Positions 35,392 to 46,875 of a stretch of 64,000 bases of DNA are shown here, in pieces. The DNA lies in contig NC_088780.1 in assembly GCF_958450345.1 (NCBI RefSeq), positions 374,001 through 438,000 of the forward strand, read 5' to 3'. Under the pieces are notes generated by a model. It was given only the letters and a program-made list of their open reading frames with translations, was not told where the DNA came from and did no database searches. Positions within the stretch are counted from its first letter, which is position 1; every line of letters begins with the position of its first letter. Origin of the DNA: Calliphora vicina. Lineage: Eukaryota > Arthropoda > Insecta > Diptera > Calliphoridae. The translations under genes and the position numbers were made by a program.

Positions 35392-35597
35392 TCTTATATA
35401 TAAATAGACCACAGGTTTTTTTGTGGTACACTTTTAAGTATGTTATTGTCCACCATTATTGTTGAAACATATATGGTTTAAAAGTTATTTTCTCTAAATA
35501 CCTATGCGCAATATACAATTTTTTCAAAATTCTTTCCATAAAAGTGGTAAAAAGAGTTTTCAAAGTGGTCGACTTGTCGACCACCAGGCGATCCTAG
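35392..35597 (+). mobile_element. Helitron-like short element, copy 1
   Basis: Starts TCTTATATATAAATAGACCA and ends in CTAG, with a hairpin 'gtggtcgac..gtcgaccac' ending about 9 bp before the CTAG. The 5' TC, 3' CTRR and subterminal hairpin are the Helitron hallmarks. No coding capacity. Confidence 0.62.
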
Positions 35598-35951
35598 TAT
35601 TAATTAAATGGGCGGTACATCCAAAGAAACTCTTTTTGTCAGCACTCCATATATCAGCCGTTGTGCAAATAAATCTTGGTTCTTTAAACATTTCTTTTAC
35701 GCTAGTAATATATGGAAGATACTCTTTTTCCATTAAATTTTTAATTGAGCGCTACACGGAAATTTTTCATTTTTAAAAAAAATTGGAAAATACATATTTG
35801 GTTTCAACTATTGATACTGTGCTCATGAAAGACTATCATTTCAAAATTATAGTCCACAAATTCATTTACTAAATGGGGAGATTGATTTAAATATATTGAA
35901 AGTATCTCCAGCACTAAATTCACATAAAATATATCAGTCTGATTACATATA
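35598..35951. other. Non-coding between repeats
   Basis: Nothing recognised apart from AT-rich sequence leading up to the next TIR element. Confidence 0.4.
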
Positions 35952-36196
35952 CAGTAGCGAGCATAAAAAATGCAACGGCACTGATTTTGCTCAACAAGAT
36001 ATCCAATAGTCCACATCTGCTGTTTTTATATTCTTATTGATCATTGGCAATTATAGTATGACATTTTGTCCAACATTTTTTTAACGTAAGGATAATTATA
36101 AAATTTTTAGTAAAAACAGTGGTAAAATTGTGCAAGCAAAAAAAATGCAACCTACGGAAATTTACTTAATTTTGCATTACCATCATTTACTATTAA

Positions 36197-36494
36197 TCTT
36201 ATATATAAATAGGCCACACGTTTTTTTGTGGTACACTTTTAAGTATGTTATTGTCCATCAATATTGATGAAACTTATATGGTTTAAAAGGTTATTTTCTC
36301 TAGATGTGCACAATATAATTTTTTTTTCAAAAAATTCTTTCCATAAAATTGGTAAAAAGCGTTTTAAATTTGCTTGAAAAACAACAACAAGCATTTGTAC
36401 ACACACGTGAAAAATATTTTTGCATATATGTACTCAAAAGTAAATGTATAACATCGTTATTAGTGGTCGAATTTTGACTACCAGGCTGTCCAAG
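36197..36494 (+). mobile_element. Helitron-like short element, copy 2 (first of a tandem pair)
   Basis: Same TC start and body ('ggtacacttttaagtatgtt') as 35392. It ends CAAG (mutated CTAG) with the 'gtggtcga...gactaccagg' hairpin, and is followed with no intervening base by copy 3. Confidence 0.62.
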
Positions 36495-36804
36495 TCTTAT
36501 ATATAAATAGGCCACACGTTTTTTTGTGGTACACTTTTAAGTATGTTATTGTCCACCAATATTGATGAAACATATATGGTTTAAAAGATTATTTTCTCTA
36601 GATGTGCACAATATAAATTTCTTTTTAAAAATTCTTTCCATAAAAGTGTTTTTAAATTTGCTTGAAAAACAACAACAACATGTTTATGCACATCTAAATA
36701 CACGTGTATTTGTACACAATCGTGAAAAATATTTTTGCGTATACTCAAAGTAACTGTATAATTTTGTTATTAGTGGTCGAATTTTGACCACCAGGCGATC
36801 CTAG
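36495..36804 (+). mobile_element. Helitron-like short element, copy 3 (second of a tandem pair)
   Basis: Begins TCTTATATATAAATAGGCCA directly after copy 2 and ends in CTAG with the hairpin 'gtggtcga...tgaccacc'. Longer than copy 1 because of an inserted 'acaacaacaac' segment also present in copy 2. Confidence 0.65.
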
Positions 36805-38004
36805 TACAAATAAATTTAAGGACATTAAAATTCAAAAGGATAAACATTTTATCCAAAAAACCCCATACTTCTATTCCGTTATAAAAATTTAGATATAATT
36901 AAGAATTGTGTTATGATTAGAGTGCAGAAATAATTTTGATGGCTAGTTTTGAATTCGATTTTATTGAAATAAAACTAAAATATTAGACATAGAAGTAATC
37001 AAGGCTCTGTTACCAGATCCATGGAAGGTGACATCATATATTTGATGCTACCCAAACTAACACATGTGGACATTTATGGTTATTGCAACCTCCAAAAGAT
37101 AATTTAATGATGCAAATATAATAAGGAGAAACCAATTCAATAAACCAGATATTATTTACAAAAATAAATTAAGCGCCTATGCTTTTCGAAGCAGGTCCTT
37201 TATGCTTAAAATGGCGCAGTCGCATGATATGGAAGGTCAATTAACGTAATTTTAATTTATTCATGTCTGATAGTTTCGATCTGTTACTCAGGCCGCTGGT
37301 CACAGATATTCGCTTAAATATTAAATTAAAATAGTAAAAAATTGCGATAGCTTAGTAATCACGTAAGCTAAATATAGGATTCTATGAAATAGGAACAGTG
37401 TCAAATTTAATATTATTTACAGTTGTCTTCCGCTGTTTTGGAATTCGTTTACTTACCAAAATAAATGGATATTTGAATATGATTTCATTATTTGTAATTT
37501 TTAAAGACCACATGATGTCATATGATTGTGAAAATATTATTTTAGCATTAATTTTCAGCACCCTTCTAACGTTAACTAGTCATATCCTTTTGATCTTGAG
37601 CTCTTGTGCACTCTGTTTTAGGCACACCACCACAATTATTTGATTTCTTTTTCATAGAGAATATCAGCAAGAATTTAAATTGTTAAAAAAAATAAATAAA
37701 AATGTTTAAACTTTCCTGGTTTTCGAAAAATTCACCATATTGAACGGAAAATGCTTCATTCGTTATCTTTTGTAGATTTCATATCCTTGAATTTATTAGC
37801 ATGAACAGTAAATTACTGTATTGTAACATTATTATAGTTTTTAGCAATTTTTTATAATTATTTTTTTCAAAATTTTAAAAATCAAGTCAATTTTCTTACA
37901 GTTGCATTTTTTCTGCTCACAATTTTACCAATCCTATGATCAATAAGAATATAAAAACAGCAGATGTGGACTATTGGATACTTTTTTGAGTAAAATCAGT
38001 ACTG

Positions 38005-38728
38005 TATGTACGAATTGTAATTTTAGTATGTACTTAAAAAAAGTTTTTTTGTTTGAAAATAAAGTTTTTTTTTAGAAATAGAATGTTTTTTTCAAAATTT
38101 ATATGGCAACACTGCCATACATACATACATAATTTCTAAACATTACAAAAAAAACAGTTGCTTGCAAAGTCAAATAGCGCAGCAAAAAGCACAGCAAAAG
38201 TATAAGGGAGGCAATTGATGAGAAACTGTAAGCATAGCATTTTTTAGGTGCTTTTACTAATTTCAAACACTGATTTATTTTTCAGAACTATGTTTTCCCC
38301 TGATTCAAAAATAGAGACGAACGTTTATTTTTAAAAAAGTTTATGAAAATCAAACATTTTTTAAATATTTTTAAGTGTTAAAAAAATAATTTTCAATCAA
38401 TCGGTAAACATAATTTTTTGTCTGCTGAATTCCTTAGCTTTTATTTGCATGTGCTAGTTAGGTTTAAATATCTAACACACATATTTTTTTTTTTAATTTT
38501 TGAAAGTACAACTACCCGATGAAGAAAAACTGAGTACGTGGTGTAATTATGTACTTCCACGTATATATGTATAAATTTTTACCAGCGTAAAATGTGCCTC
38601 TTCGAATTAATTTATTTAGTTTAAGCATAATTCACAAAAATCTTAATTAAAAAATGTCAACAATTTATTCCATAAAATCATTCCCAACTAAAAATAGTAA
38701 AAAGAGTGAAAAAGAAAAAAAAACGTAT
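38005..38728. other. Non-coding upstream of LTR element
   Basis: AT-rich, no gene or bounded element recognised. A weak 'ggcaacactgcca' near 38105 resembles hAT ends but has no partner. Confidence 0.4.
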
Positions 38729-39258
38729 TGTTACGAAATTGTACTTGAATTCAAATATAAGGATTTTAACGTCTGATTTAAAGTTGAATTACGCTTTCAA
38801 ATAGCAGTGCCTCTCAAACTGTAACACTGAATGTTTGCTGCGACTCGTATATTCGAATATTCAGTTTTGACAGTTAAAGAACATTGTAGAAAGTTCACCA
38901 GAGATGGCGTGTGTATTAGAAAGCTCTAGTCTTCGAATATACGAGCTTTGACAGTTAAAGAACGCTATTCAAATAAGAGACGCTATTCGAATAAGCTTCA
39001 ACTGAGTGCCTTAAAGTGTGCTGTATTTTGCAAGTGAATTCGTGTACATTATAAAGTGTGTCTGTATTTCTGCGAATTTATAAACGTGTATAAAAAAAAC
39101 ACTGAGTGACTGACTATTTAATTCTGTTGTTGTACATTTTAAATAAATAAAGAGTTGTTACAATTTTCAAACTACTAAACGGCTTTTATTTGCAATCAAA
39201 AGTATCCGGTTTATTTAGAGGAAATAAACCAACGTTTTGAAAAGGTTAAAACGTAACA
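38729..39258 (+). repeat. 5' LTR, 530 bp
   Basis: TGTTACGAAATTGTACTTG ... GGTTAAAACGTAACA, bounded TG...CA. It contains 'aataaataaagag' near 39143, a likely polyadenylation signal, shortly before the end. Confidence 0.88.
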
Positions 39259-39260
39259 AT

Positions 39261-39279
39261 TGGTGTCAGAAGTGGGATT
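39261..39279 (+). other. Primer-binding site, tRNA-Leu type
   Basis: TGGTGTCAGAAGTGGGATT begins 2 bp after the LTR. It is complementary to a tRNA 3' end of the form ...CCCACTTCTGACACCA, as I recall for insect tRNA-Leu. The tRNA identity is from memory. Confidence 0.65.
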
Positions 39280-39293
39280 GCAAAATAATAAGC

Positions 39294-40596
39294 ATGATGT
39301 TTGGAGAACTAAAAGTTGAACAACTCAAGAAAGAATTGAGTAAGTTGAAGCTACCAACAGCAGGTAACAAGGCAGAATTGCAGAGAAGGCTCATAGATGA
39401 ATTTAAGCGGCGTGATATTGACATTGGAGCTTATGAATTCGAGTATAAAGAAGAAATGGAAGTTTCTGCACGTGCAACAACAAGCAGCATGGATTTAAGC
39501 ACAATGTTTGCTGCTATGGAACATTTGAAGGAAGTTAAAGCTGAAGTTCAGGAAAATTCTAGAGAAGTTCAAGAAACTTCTAAAATCAACAACGAGAAGC
39601 TGTTAGCTGAAGTTCTGGTCAACAATGAGAAGCTGGAAGCGAAATTTCAAGAAACTTCTAAAGCTACAGACGAGAAACTTCAAGAATTTTGTGTGGTTAT
39701 AAAAAGCAGAGTAGATAACCTTGAAATGCAAGTATCCAAATTTGACAAAAAGGTGTCCGAATTAGAGAACGGAAGAAGTTGATAATAAATTTCTCGATCT
39801 GGAAATGAAAATTAATAATTTTCAATGTCAAGACGGACCGGTGCGAGTTATTTCAGAAACATCGCGTAGAATAAAGGCTCCTAGTTTTGATGGCACCACA
39901 CCATTTAATGTGTTCAAGTTCCAGTTTGATACGGTGCCCATTAGAAACATGTGGAAAGACGAAGAAAAAGCTATCGAATTGATTTTGGCCTTAAAAGGAA
40001 ATGCAGCGGTAGTTCTTGAAAGCGTTCCAGTGAGCAACAGAAATTGTTATGATGACATAATGCAGGCGCTACAACGTAAGTATGGTGGCGAACATAAAAA
40101 AGAATTATACCGAATGGAATTGCGTGGTAGAGTGCAGAAACCCAATCAGACGCTACAAGATTTTGCGTTGGAAATCGAGCCTTTGCTACAGCTTACTTAT
40201 CCAGGGGAAAATAAACCATTACCATATCAAGACAGAGGCATTCGCCATCCTGAAATAAAACATGCGGTTTGTGCTACACCTAAACCATCATTTGCTGAAA
40301 CAGTCTCATTTGCACTGGCGCAAGAAACGGCGAAAATAATTTCAAAGCCGCAAATATGCAAGGTGCGAAATATCGAGGTTGTTGCTGAAGATGAGAGAAA
40401 TATAGTCGACGAATTAAAAATGGTCTTGGAGGCGTTTAATGATAAGCATAGCAAAGCCAGAGTAAAATTTTATAATTGCGGTAAATCTGGTCATATTCAG
40501 CGAAACTGCAAAGAACCGAGAAAACTAACCAGATCTGTTTCGCCTCCAAAAAACAACCAGCCTCAAATCATCAATCGTCACAAGAATCACCTTTAA
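39294..40596 (+). pseudogene. Gag with SAP-like domain and degenerate zinc knuckle, frameshifted
   Basis: The first part (39294-39782) starts MMFGELKVEQLKKELSKLKL; residues ~5-38 match the SAP DNA-binding motif pattern (LK...LK.EL.K..L...G.KAEL..RL). A long acidic coiled-coil-like stretch with EVQENSREVQETSK repeats follows. A frameshift near 39770 leads into the second part (to 40596), which has a capsid-like segment (FDGTTPFNVFKFQF, KYGGEHKKELYRMEL). It ends with a zinc knuckle FYNCGKSGHIQRNC in which the first Cys is replaced by Phe. The earlier in-frame opening at 39237 lies within the LTR and has no ATG. Confidence 0.75.
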
Positions 40597-40615
40597 ACTA
40601 AATCGAGCTAGCACT

Positions 40616-41065
40616 ATGGGGCAAGAGCTAGCTCCCACAATCTCCATATCAGTAATGCAGCAGAAAAATAGCAATATTACGGCTAGTGGATACATCAGTG
40701 GTCAGAAGCACATTTTTACTATAGACACAGGAGCGTCGCAGTCCATCGTAAAGAACACAATTGAACCATTACGTGGGGTAAGTCTGCGCACAACTACTGG
40801 GGAGCCAGCCACTGTCTATGGTAAAGTAAATGTGAAATTAACCATTGCCAATGTTAGTGTCAATCATGTGTTTATTGTTGCCGATATTGTGGACGAAGTA
40901 ATCATTGGTGCTGATTTCATGATTACTCACGGCATTACTTTGGATATGGGACAAAAAGTTATGATTTGGCGAATTGTGGAAATACCCCTTGACGTGGGAT
41001 ATGAAAATAGGACTCAAGTAAGAAAGCTAATTACCGTCGAATATCAGAGACTAGGGACATTGTGA
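40616..41065 (+). pseudogene. Retroviral-type aspartic protease region
   Basis: A 149-codon stretch with the active-site motif FTIDTGASQSIV and the later VIIGADFMITHGI, the usual ILG/GxDF element of Ty3-type proteases. It opens after the gag stop in another frame. No linked polymerase survives, so the product would be inactive as part of an element. Confidence 0.78.
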
Positions 41066-41075
41066 GGACAACAGT

Positions 41076-41333
41076 TTGTGGGTAGTAGAACCAGCAGAAA
41101 TAAAAAGTGATCTTATAACAGCAAAAGCCCTCGTTAAACCCTGCAACAACAAAATAGTTCCTGTAAGAGTGCTTAACCTGTCCAGCTATGAAAAAGTCGT
41201 TAAGTCAAATTCCGAAATAGGTCAATGCACTTCAGTAGAGGCAGTAATCAATTGCGAGAAAAACCCGGATCCTGCCAATAAATCCACCAAAGAACATACG
41301 AATTATAATTTGATTATTGTATGGCAACAGTAA
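41076..41333 (+). pseudogene. Pol linker before reverse transcriptase, truncated
   Basis: 85 codons reading VVEPAEIKSDLITAKALV ... VRVLNLSSYEKVV, like the region between protease and reverse transcriptase in Ty3-type pol. The sequence then becomes unrelated AT-rich DNA. Confidence 0.55.
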
Positions 41334-41770
41334 AATTCATTAGATATAAAATTCATATGCACATAAAACAATTCTGCAGGTATTTAGTTATAATTATAAT
41401 AATTATACCCAATAAGTAATTTAAAATATTTTGGTATGGTATGTATATTTAGTTTACCCGTATTTTTTTATTATTAACTGTTACTACGTTTATACGCACG
41501 GCCTATTCGCAAATAAAAATATTGCAATTAGAAAAAAATGCCGCATAAACAGTGAATTAATTTTTTATTTGCGAATAGCTAACTCACGAAAACAATTCCT
41601 GATTAACGACACTATTTGCAAATAAGAGTTTAAGCATTGCCATATGTTTTAACGCTTTTAGTTTATTAAGACGTTTTTTAAATATTTCATTGCGTTTTTG
41701 AATTACTTGGATTGCTGTTTAACAGCTAGCTGTCAAACAGCATATACAATTTTTCGCATGAAAAAACCAT
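41334..41770. other. Non-coding, nothing recognised
   Basis: AT-rich sequence between the truncated LTR element and the next TIR element. Contains short inverted motifs but no bounded feature. Confidence 0.4.
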
Positions 41771-42388
41771 GGCCCATAATCATAGTCAAACACTAAAGTC
41801 GGTTCTTTTTAAAAACAACTTTAAAATAAAAACCAGCTTTTTATTAATTTGCAACCATAGTCAAAATTAAAGTATGTTTTAAATTGAACCGACTTTAACT
41901 GGGTGCCACCGCAAATGTAGAAAATGTTTTCATACAATATACAACAAAAAACAGACAAGTGGCAACGCTGAACAGCCGGCATACAAAATTAAAAAAAAAA
42001 AAAACAAAAAAGGTAAACAAATAAAAGTAACCGGAACAACTAAAGAAAAAAAGTTATTTGTTGTGGAAAAATGGAAAAGATAAGATTAATATCATAATTA
42101 GGATATTTTGGTACTAATTTGATTGATAACTGTTCAATAATTGCAAAATCTCTACCAATATCTTGTAACTTAAACATTTTTAACTTTTTGACGAACTTTT
42201 TTGCTTGGTGAAGCTGATGCTGTTGTTAAACGAGTTAATAACAGCTTCAGCTAGTTTTATATTTAAAGTCGACTTCAACGTCAGAAGTATACTTTAACTT
42301 GTCTATGATAGACCTAAAGTCCACTCTTAAGTAAAGTCGAGTTTAATTCTCTTAAAGTATTCTTTATTTTTGACTATTATTATGGGCC
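41771..42388. mobile_element. TIR element, 618 bp, CAT flanks
   Basis: GGCCCATAATCATAGTCAAA at the left faces TTTTGACTATTATTATGGGC at the right. Both inner sides carry 'ttaaagt' and 'aagtcg' motifs in opposite orientation. Flanking triplets are CAT on each side (41768-41770, 42389-42391). Confidence 0.6.
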
Positions 42389-43061
42389 CATAATTTTTCG
42401 CAAATATGAACAGAGTACTAGGCTTAAATGCCGATAAATGACGATTTTTTTGACAAACTTGCCGATTTTCCTTCAAAATTATCTGGCACCCTTGAATATA
42501 TGTATGTGTGTATGTTTAAAGTAACTCATAGAGACGGATGCGGAAGAAAACAGTAGTATAAATATGTTTTTATTTATAGAGACATCGGTAAAATAAAACA
42601 CTTATTTTCTTCTAAAGAATAAAACTTACTTTATTCAAGCTTATTCCAAATGTTACAATCCATTCAATCCAATAAGTTTTTATCCATAAGGAAGTGTCTC
42701 CTTTATTTTAATACTTATAGCATACATGAATATGTATACATATAAATTTTTTTCACTTAGTTATGTATATTTTTAGCAAGTTTTTTCACAAATGTTTTTT
42801 ACTTTTCAGAATTAATCAATAATATTGAACACATTTTTATTTATTGCACTTTATGCTCTACGTACATAAATATGTATATTATTTATTAGCTTGTTTTTAT
42901 TAGATTATTTTTTAAATACATATATTGTGTATTATTTTTAGTACAAATTAAATGTTATGTATCCGCTGCAAGGCACCGTACAATACGAAGTTTATTTTAC
43001 GAATAAATGAACTCTCAATTTATCTAAATGCGCCAGTTACAGGGATGGAAAATTCAGTACT
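42389..43061. other. Non-coding, nothing recognised
   Basis: AT-rich with short 'tatgtata' runs. No gene or bounded element. Confidence 0.4.
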
Positions 43062-43069
43062 AATGTATT

Positions 43070-43251
43070 CATAGAGAATTATACATAGAGACGAGACACT
43101 ACGATTTGTCAAACAAAACTACAACAAAAAATATATTTGATACAACAACAAAATACATTGACCAGCATGTATTTTGTTGTTGCGAGAGATAGGTTTTTGA
43201 CAACAGACTTAGGTTTTTGACAATTACGTCTCGTCTCTATGTTACCCTATG
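43070..43251. mobile_element. 8-bp-TSD MITE family H, 182 bp
   Basis: Ends CATAGAGAATTATACATAGA and TCTCTATGTTACCCTATG are imperfect inverted repeats around 'gagacgagac'. Flanking 8-mers AATGTATT (43062-43069) and ATTGTATT (43252-43259) differ at one base. Confidence 0.75.
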
Positions 43252-43337
43252 ATTGTATTTTTAAGTAGTCTTGACCAAAGTAAATTAATAAAGTAGACTC
43301 AGTAGAACAGCTGACTATTTTTTACTTTGGTCTGAAC

Positions 43338-43631
43338 CAAGGCGAATTTATACAAGGTGGAGTCAGTCAAACAGCTGATAATTTTTTTTTCACTTTTTGG
43401 TTTTAACAGTTGTCAAAGCTTGTTTTTATATTTAAATATCTACATATTCTAATCGTATTAACAAAATATTTATTTTTTACATAAATAAGTAAAGCCCTCA
43501 CTATACAATTATCTACACTACATTAAGTTTTAATACATATTTGTTTATTTTTTCATTTTTGTTTTTTGACATTTGTTAAGACCAATTGTTGTATTTGTAG
43601 AACTGATAGCACCTTGTATAAATTCGCCTTG
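43338..43631. mobile_element. P-like MITE family B, 294 bp, TSD GTCTGAAC
   Basis: Ends CAAGGCGAATTTATACAAGG and CCTTGTATAAATTCGCCTTG are perfect inverted repeats. The 8-bp duplication GTCTGAAC (43330-43337, 43632-43639) is perfect. Confidence 0.92.
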
Positions 43632-43639
43632 GTCTGAAC

Positions 43640-43830
43640 CAAGGTGCATTTAATAAGGTGCCATCGACAGCACAGCTGATTATAGAAATAGCACGCACAA
43701 ATGTCAAACTACATATATAAAAAATATCCGCTAGTACGCCCGTATGTCAAACTCTATATATAAAAAATAAATGAATTCGCCTGTATTTATTTTAATTCGC
43801 CACTGCTGTCACCTTGTTAAATACGCCTTG
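43640..43830 (+). mobile_element. P-like MITE family A, 191 bp
   Basis: Directly next to the family B copy. Its left 8-mer GTCTGAAC is the family B duplication and its right 8-mer is GTCTGAGC (one change), so the same site was hit twice. Confidence 0.88.
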
Positions 43831-44019
43831 GTCTGAGCTGTCAAAGTTGCCTGTTGTTGTTTTTGCTTTTGGGCTTGTTGTATTTTTCGCCACAACAACC
43901 ACAAGTGAATTGACAGATTAGACCAAAGTAAAAAAAATAGTCAGCTGTTCTACTGAGTCTACTTTATTAATTTACTTTGTTCTACTGAGTCTACTTTATT
44001 AATTTACTTTGGTCTTGAC

Positions 44020-44296
44020 CAAGGCGAATTTACTACAGGTGACGTTAATAAGCCAGTTGACTATTTCTTGCTCGATATGTGAAAACTGTGAATGTGAAAC
44101 TTCTATCTGTCAAAGTTTGTTTACATTTCGTTATTAATTTAAATTAACGTTTTTGTTTCTTTTAATAAAAAATATAAAATAGTAGAAAAGTGAATAATTG
44201 ATAATATAAAAGTGAATGGAGTACTTATTGAAAGTAAATTTCACGTATTTATTTATTTTCACCCCTGTTTTTGATTTTTGCAGTCTGCTGTTGTTT
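44020..44296. mobile_element. P-like MITE, left terminus only
   Basis: Starts CAAGGCGAATTTACTACAGG immediately after the GTCTTGAC of family D. I could not find its matching right end; a hAT element is inserted at 44297. Confidence 0.6.
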
Positions 44297-46488
44297 TAGA
44301 CTTGCCACCTTTTGAAATTTCCAAAACGGGACACCACTAAATGATCTGGGAAAAATTATTTTATTATATTTTTATTAAAGTCAACAATCTAGACTTTAAA
44401 AAAACATAAACGTAAATAAAATAGGAATAGTTAATATTATAGGAATATGTTTATTTGTTTGTGACTTATAGCAGAATAAACCACTGGACCGATGGTCTTG
44501 AAATTTGTTATGTATGTTCCCCTATACCTGGATGGACCAATAGGCTATTTTAAAAATTCAAGTGTTCGTCGCACTTTCCATACAAAGTAAGTCTTACAAC
44601 TTTATACAACCCAATTTCTTATCTGTGTATGAAGTCTTACCATAAATGGGACTGATCGGAATAGGGGGTGTGGCACCTTTCATAGAGTGTAAATAGTAAT
44701 TATCGAATAGTGGAAGTCTTAAATTATTTCCCTAATATCACCCTTACTATTCTACATAGTTTGGGTGAATATGATATTGTGTTAGTGGGCGTGGGACCTC
44801 TCATATAAAGTAAATACATAATTTCGAATATCTGGAGTACTATAATTGTAATGTATTTAAACTAAGTATGAATCAAATTCTAATTACTGTACGGAGTTTA
44901 GCTAAAAATGGTCTGGATCGGAACAGTGGGTGTGGCACTTTCCATACAAAGTACATAGTCAATTTTAAATATCTGGATAATTAAGACTGCGAGATTTTCA
45001 AATTTTGTCTGACAATTTATTTTTTATAATTTTATCTAATTTGTTTCAAAAAATTGTTTATAAAATCTTTCACATTTTTTTATTTTACTACGATAAACTT
45101 TAATAAAGTTTAATTATTTCAGTCCATAATTTTGAATTTATATTTTTAATAAATTTTATCAGCTCTTATTAAATCTTTATTTGAAGTAATAAATTCAACA
45201 AATTTAGCACATCTTAGCTCTGAAATTGGAATGGACCAACAACTCAGCTTTAACTAAAGGTACAAGCATCCTAGAACGAGTATCGTGCCATTTATGTTTC
45301 ATGAATGTATACTGTAAACATTATCTTCTTCATCTTGAGTCCCTGGATGGTTTAGATTCACAATTCGCACTTGATCAACAAGAGGGTATTAACTCAAAAT
45401 TTTAAAATTTTCAGTAGAGGATAAAAACTGTTTGTGGTTACATTTTAAGAGAATTTGAAAATCTGAATACATCATAGTATGTAAATTCCATTTAAAAATA
45501 TAATTACATTGTTTTTCTTTAAAAATTTTTCCAATTATTGCAAACAAAATCTGTTTTTTGAGTTAATACCATTTTTCTGAAAAAATGTGAACAATTTTAT
45601 TACAAAAAGAGTCACAATTCGAATTAAAATCATAAAGTAAAACAAATTTTATCAACAAAACAGTATCAACTCAAAATACAACCAAGTATAAATAAAACAA
45701 TTTGATTATTTTTAACTGGAATAAAGGCTCAACTCAAAATAATACCTTTTTTGTGAAAATATACGATGTATTTCTATTTAAATTTTTGTATTAACTCAAA
45801 ATAATACCTTTATGTTGTATAAAAGTAGTCACTAAATTATCACGAAAATGGTCTCAAATGTTGTTTTCGAGATGAAAGAGTAATCGGAATACGTTGAAAT
45901 TTTAACAGTAGATAGATATTGATGTTGTTAGTTGATTTCTTGAAAAAAGTGAAATTTTAAAAATTTTGAGTTAATACCCTCTTGTTGATCAAGTGCGAAT
46001 TGACCTAAATAGGTACAATGGGCATGGCACCTCCGATACAAAGTAAAAATTTATTAATGCATATCTGGAGTACTATTATAGTGGGAGTCTTCAAACTTTG
46101 TGGGAGCTATGGTAGAACAACGTTTGCCGGGACAGCTAGTTTAATATATAATAGAAGTTAATGCACTAAAGGTTTATAAAAAATATTTTGTATGAAAATT
46201 TTATTTTATAAAGCTTTTATAAATTTAAAATATGAATATGGAGTAAGAATATGTTGTTAAATAGTGATTTTTTGAGAAAATACTATATTTCAGAAATTAA
46301 AGCATTCTTGTCTATTGGTATTTCCAATTTTTGATTTCTTTATATTTTTTGTGGTAATTAATGAAAAAGTTATGTTTTTTTTTTCAAAACGGGACAAATG
46401 GCGTCCCGTTCAGAGTATCGCCGGCACACGGGACATTCGACTCTAAAACTGGTCTGTCCCGTCGAAAACGGGACGGTTGGCAAGTCTA
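44297..46488. mobile_element. hAT-type element, 2.19 kb, no transposase seen
   Basis: Ends TAGACTTGCCACC and GGTTGGCAAGTCTA are near-inverted repeats, with 'aacgggac' motifs inside each. A perfect 8-bp duplication TGTTGTTT (44289-44296, 46489-46496) flanks it. The inside contains R2-type repeat (44460-45010, 46010-46120) and a nested TIR element (45361-46002). The TIRs match the TAGAGTTGCCAAACGG type at 5798. Confidence 0.8.
45361..46002. mobile_element. Nested TIR element, 642 bp
   Basis: CAATTCGCACTTGATCAACA at the left pairs exactly with TGTTGATCAAGTGCGAATTG at the right. The match continues through 'agagggtattaactcaaaat' for at least 45 bp. No target duplication is obvious. Confidence 0.78.
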
Positions 46489-46584
46489 TGTTGTTTAGCT
46501 GTTTGACAGTTAGAAATAATTTTACAAAAACAAAGTACATGTTGTTTTTGGTAAAGTTGTATTTGTTGTAGTATTGGGTATACC

Positions 46585-46867
46585 CAAGGAGAATTTATAC
46601 AAGGTGAAGTCAGTCAAACAGCTGATAATTTTTTTTCGCTTTTTGGTTCTAACAACTGTCAAAGCTTGTTTTTATATTTAAATATCTACATATTCTAAGC
46701 TTATTAACAAAATATTTATTGTTTACATAAATAAGTAAAGCCCTCACTATTGAATTATCTACACTATATTAAGTTTAAATACTTATTTTCATTTTGGTTT
46801 TTTGACATTTGTTAAGACCAATCGTTGTTTTTGTAGAACTGACACCACCTTGTATGAATTCGCCTTG
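46585..46867. mobile_element. P-like MITE family B, 283 bp, TSD GGTATACC
   Basis: Same ends as 43338-43631 with one TIR change (CAAGGAGAA). A perfect palindromic 8-bp duplication GGTATACC (46577-46584, 46868-46875) flanks it. Confidence 0.9.
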
Positions 46868-46875
46868 GGTATACC

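Larger units (their letters stand above)
35952..38004. mobile_element. Tc1-mariner-type TIR element, ~2.05 kb, no intact transposase
   Basis: Ends CAGTAGCGAGCATAAAAAAT and AAAATCAGTACTG have TA on each side. Just inside, both ends share a long inverted block ('atccaatagtccacatctgc', then 'tgtttttatattcttattga'). The interior holds two Helitron-like units and AT-rich sequence; I see no readable transposase. Confidence 0.65.
38729..41333 (+). mobile_element. Truncated Ty3-type LTR retrotransposon (5' LTR, gag, protease)
   Basis: The 5' LTR (38729-39258) is followed by a primer-binding site, gag in two frames, an aspartic protease and the start of pol. Sequence similarity to the element stops near 41333, with no reverse transcriptase, integrase or 3' LTR. 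Two other LTRs of the family occur at 8181-8784 and 59731-60310. It cannot be autonomous. Confidence 0.85.
43276..44011. mobile_element. P-like MITE family D with two nested MITEs, TSD GTCTTGAC
   Basis: Ends CAAAGTAAATTAATAAAGTA and TACTTTATTAATTTACTTTG are perfect inverted repeats. A perfect 8-bp duplication GTCTTGAC flanks it (43268-43275, 44012-44019). The right terminal ~35 bp is duplicated in tandem. Inside sit a family B copy (43338-43631) and a family A copy (43640-43830). Confidence 0.88.

Noticed and set aside
37398..37643. A small hydrophobic membrane protein (81 codons)
   Set aside because: It lies inside a TIR element, has no recognisable family or splice context, and AT-rich DNA easily yields hydrophobic frames.
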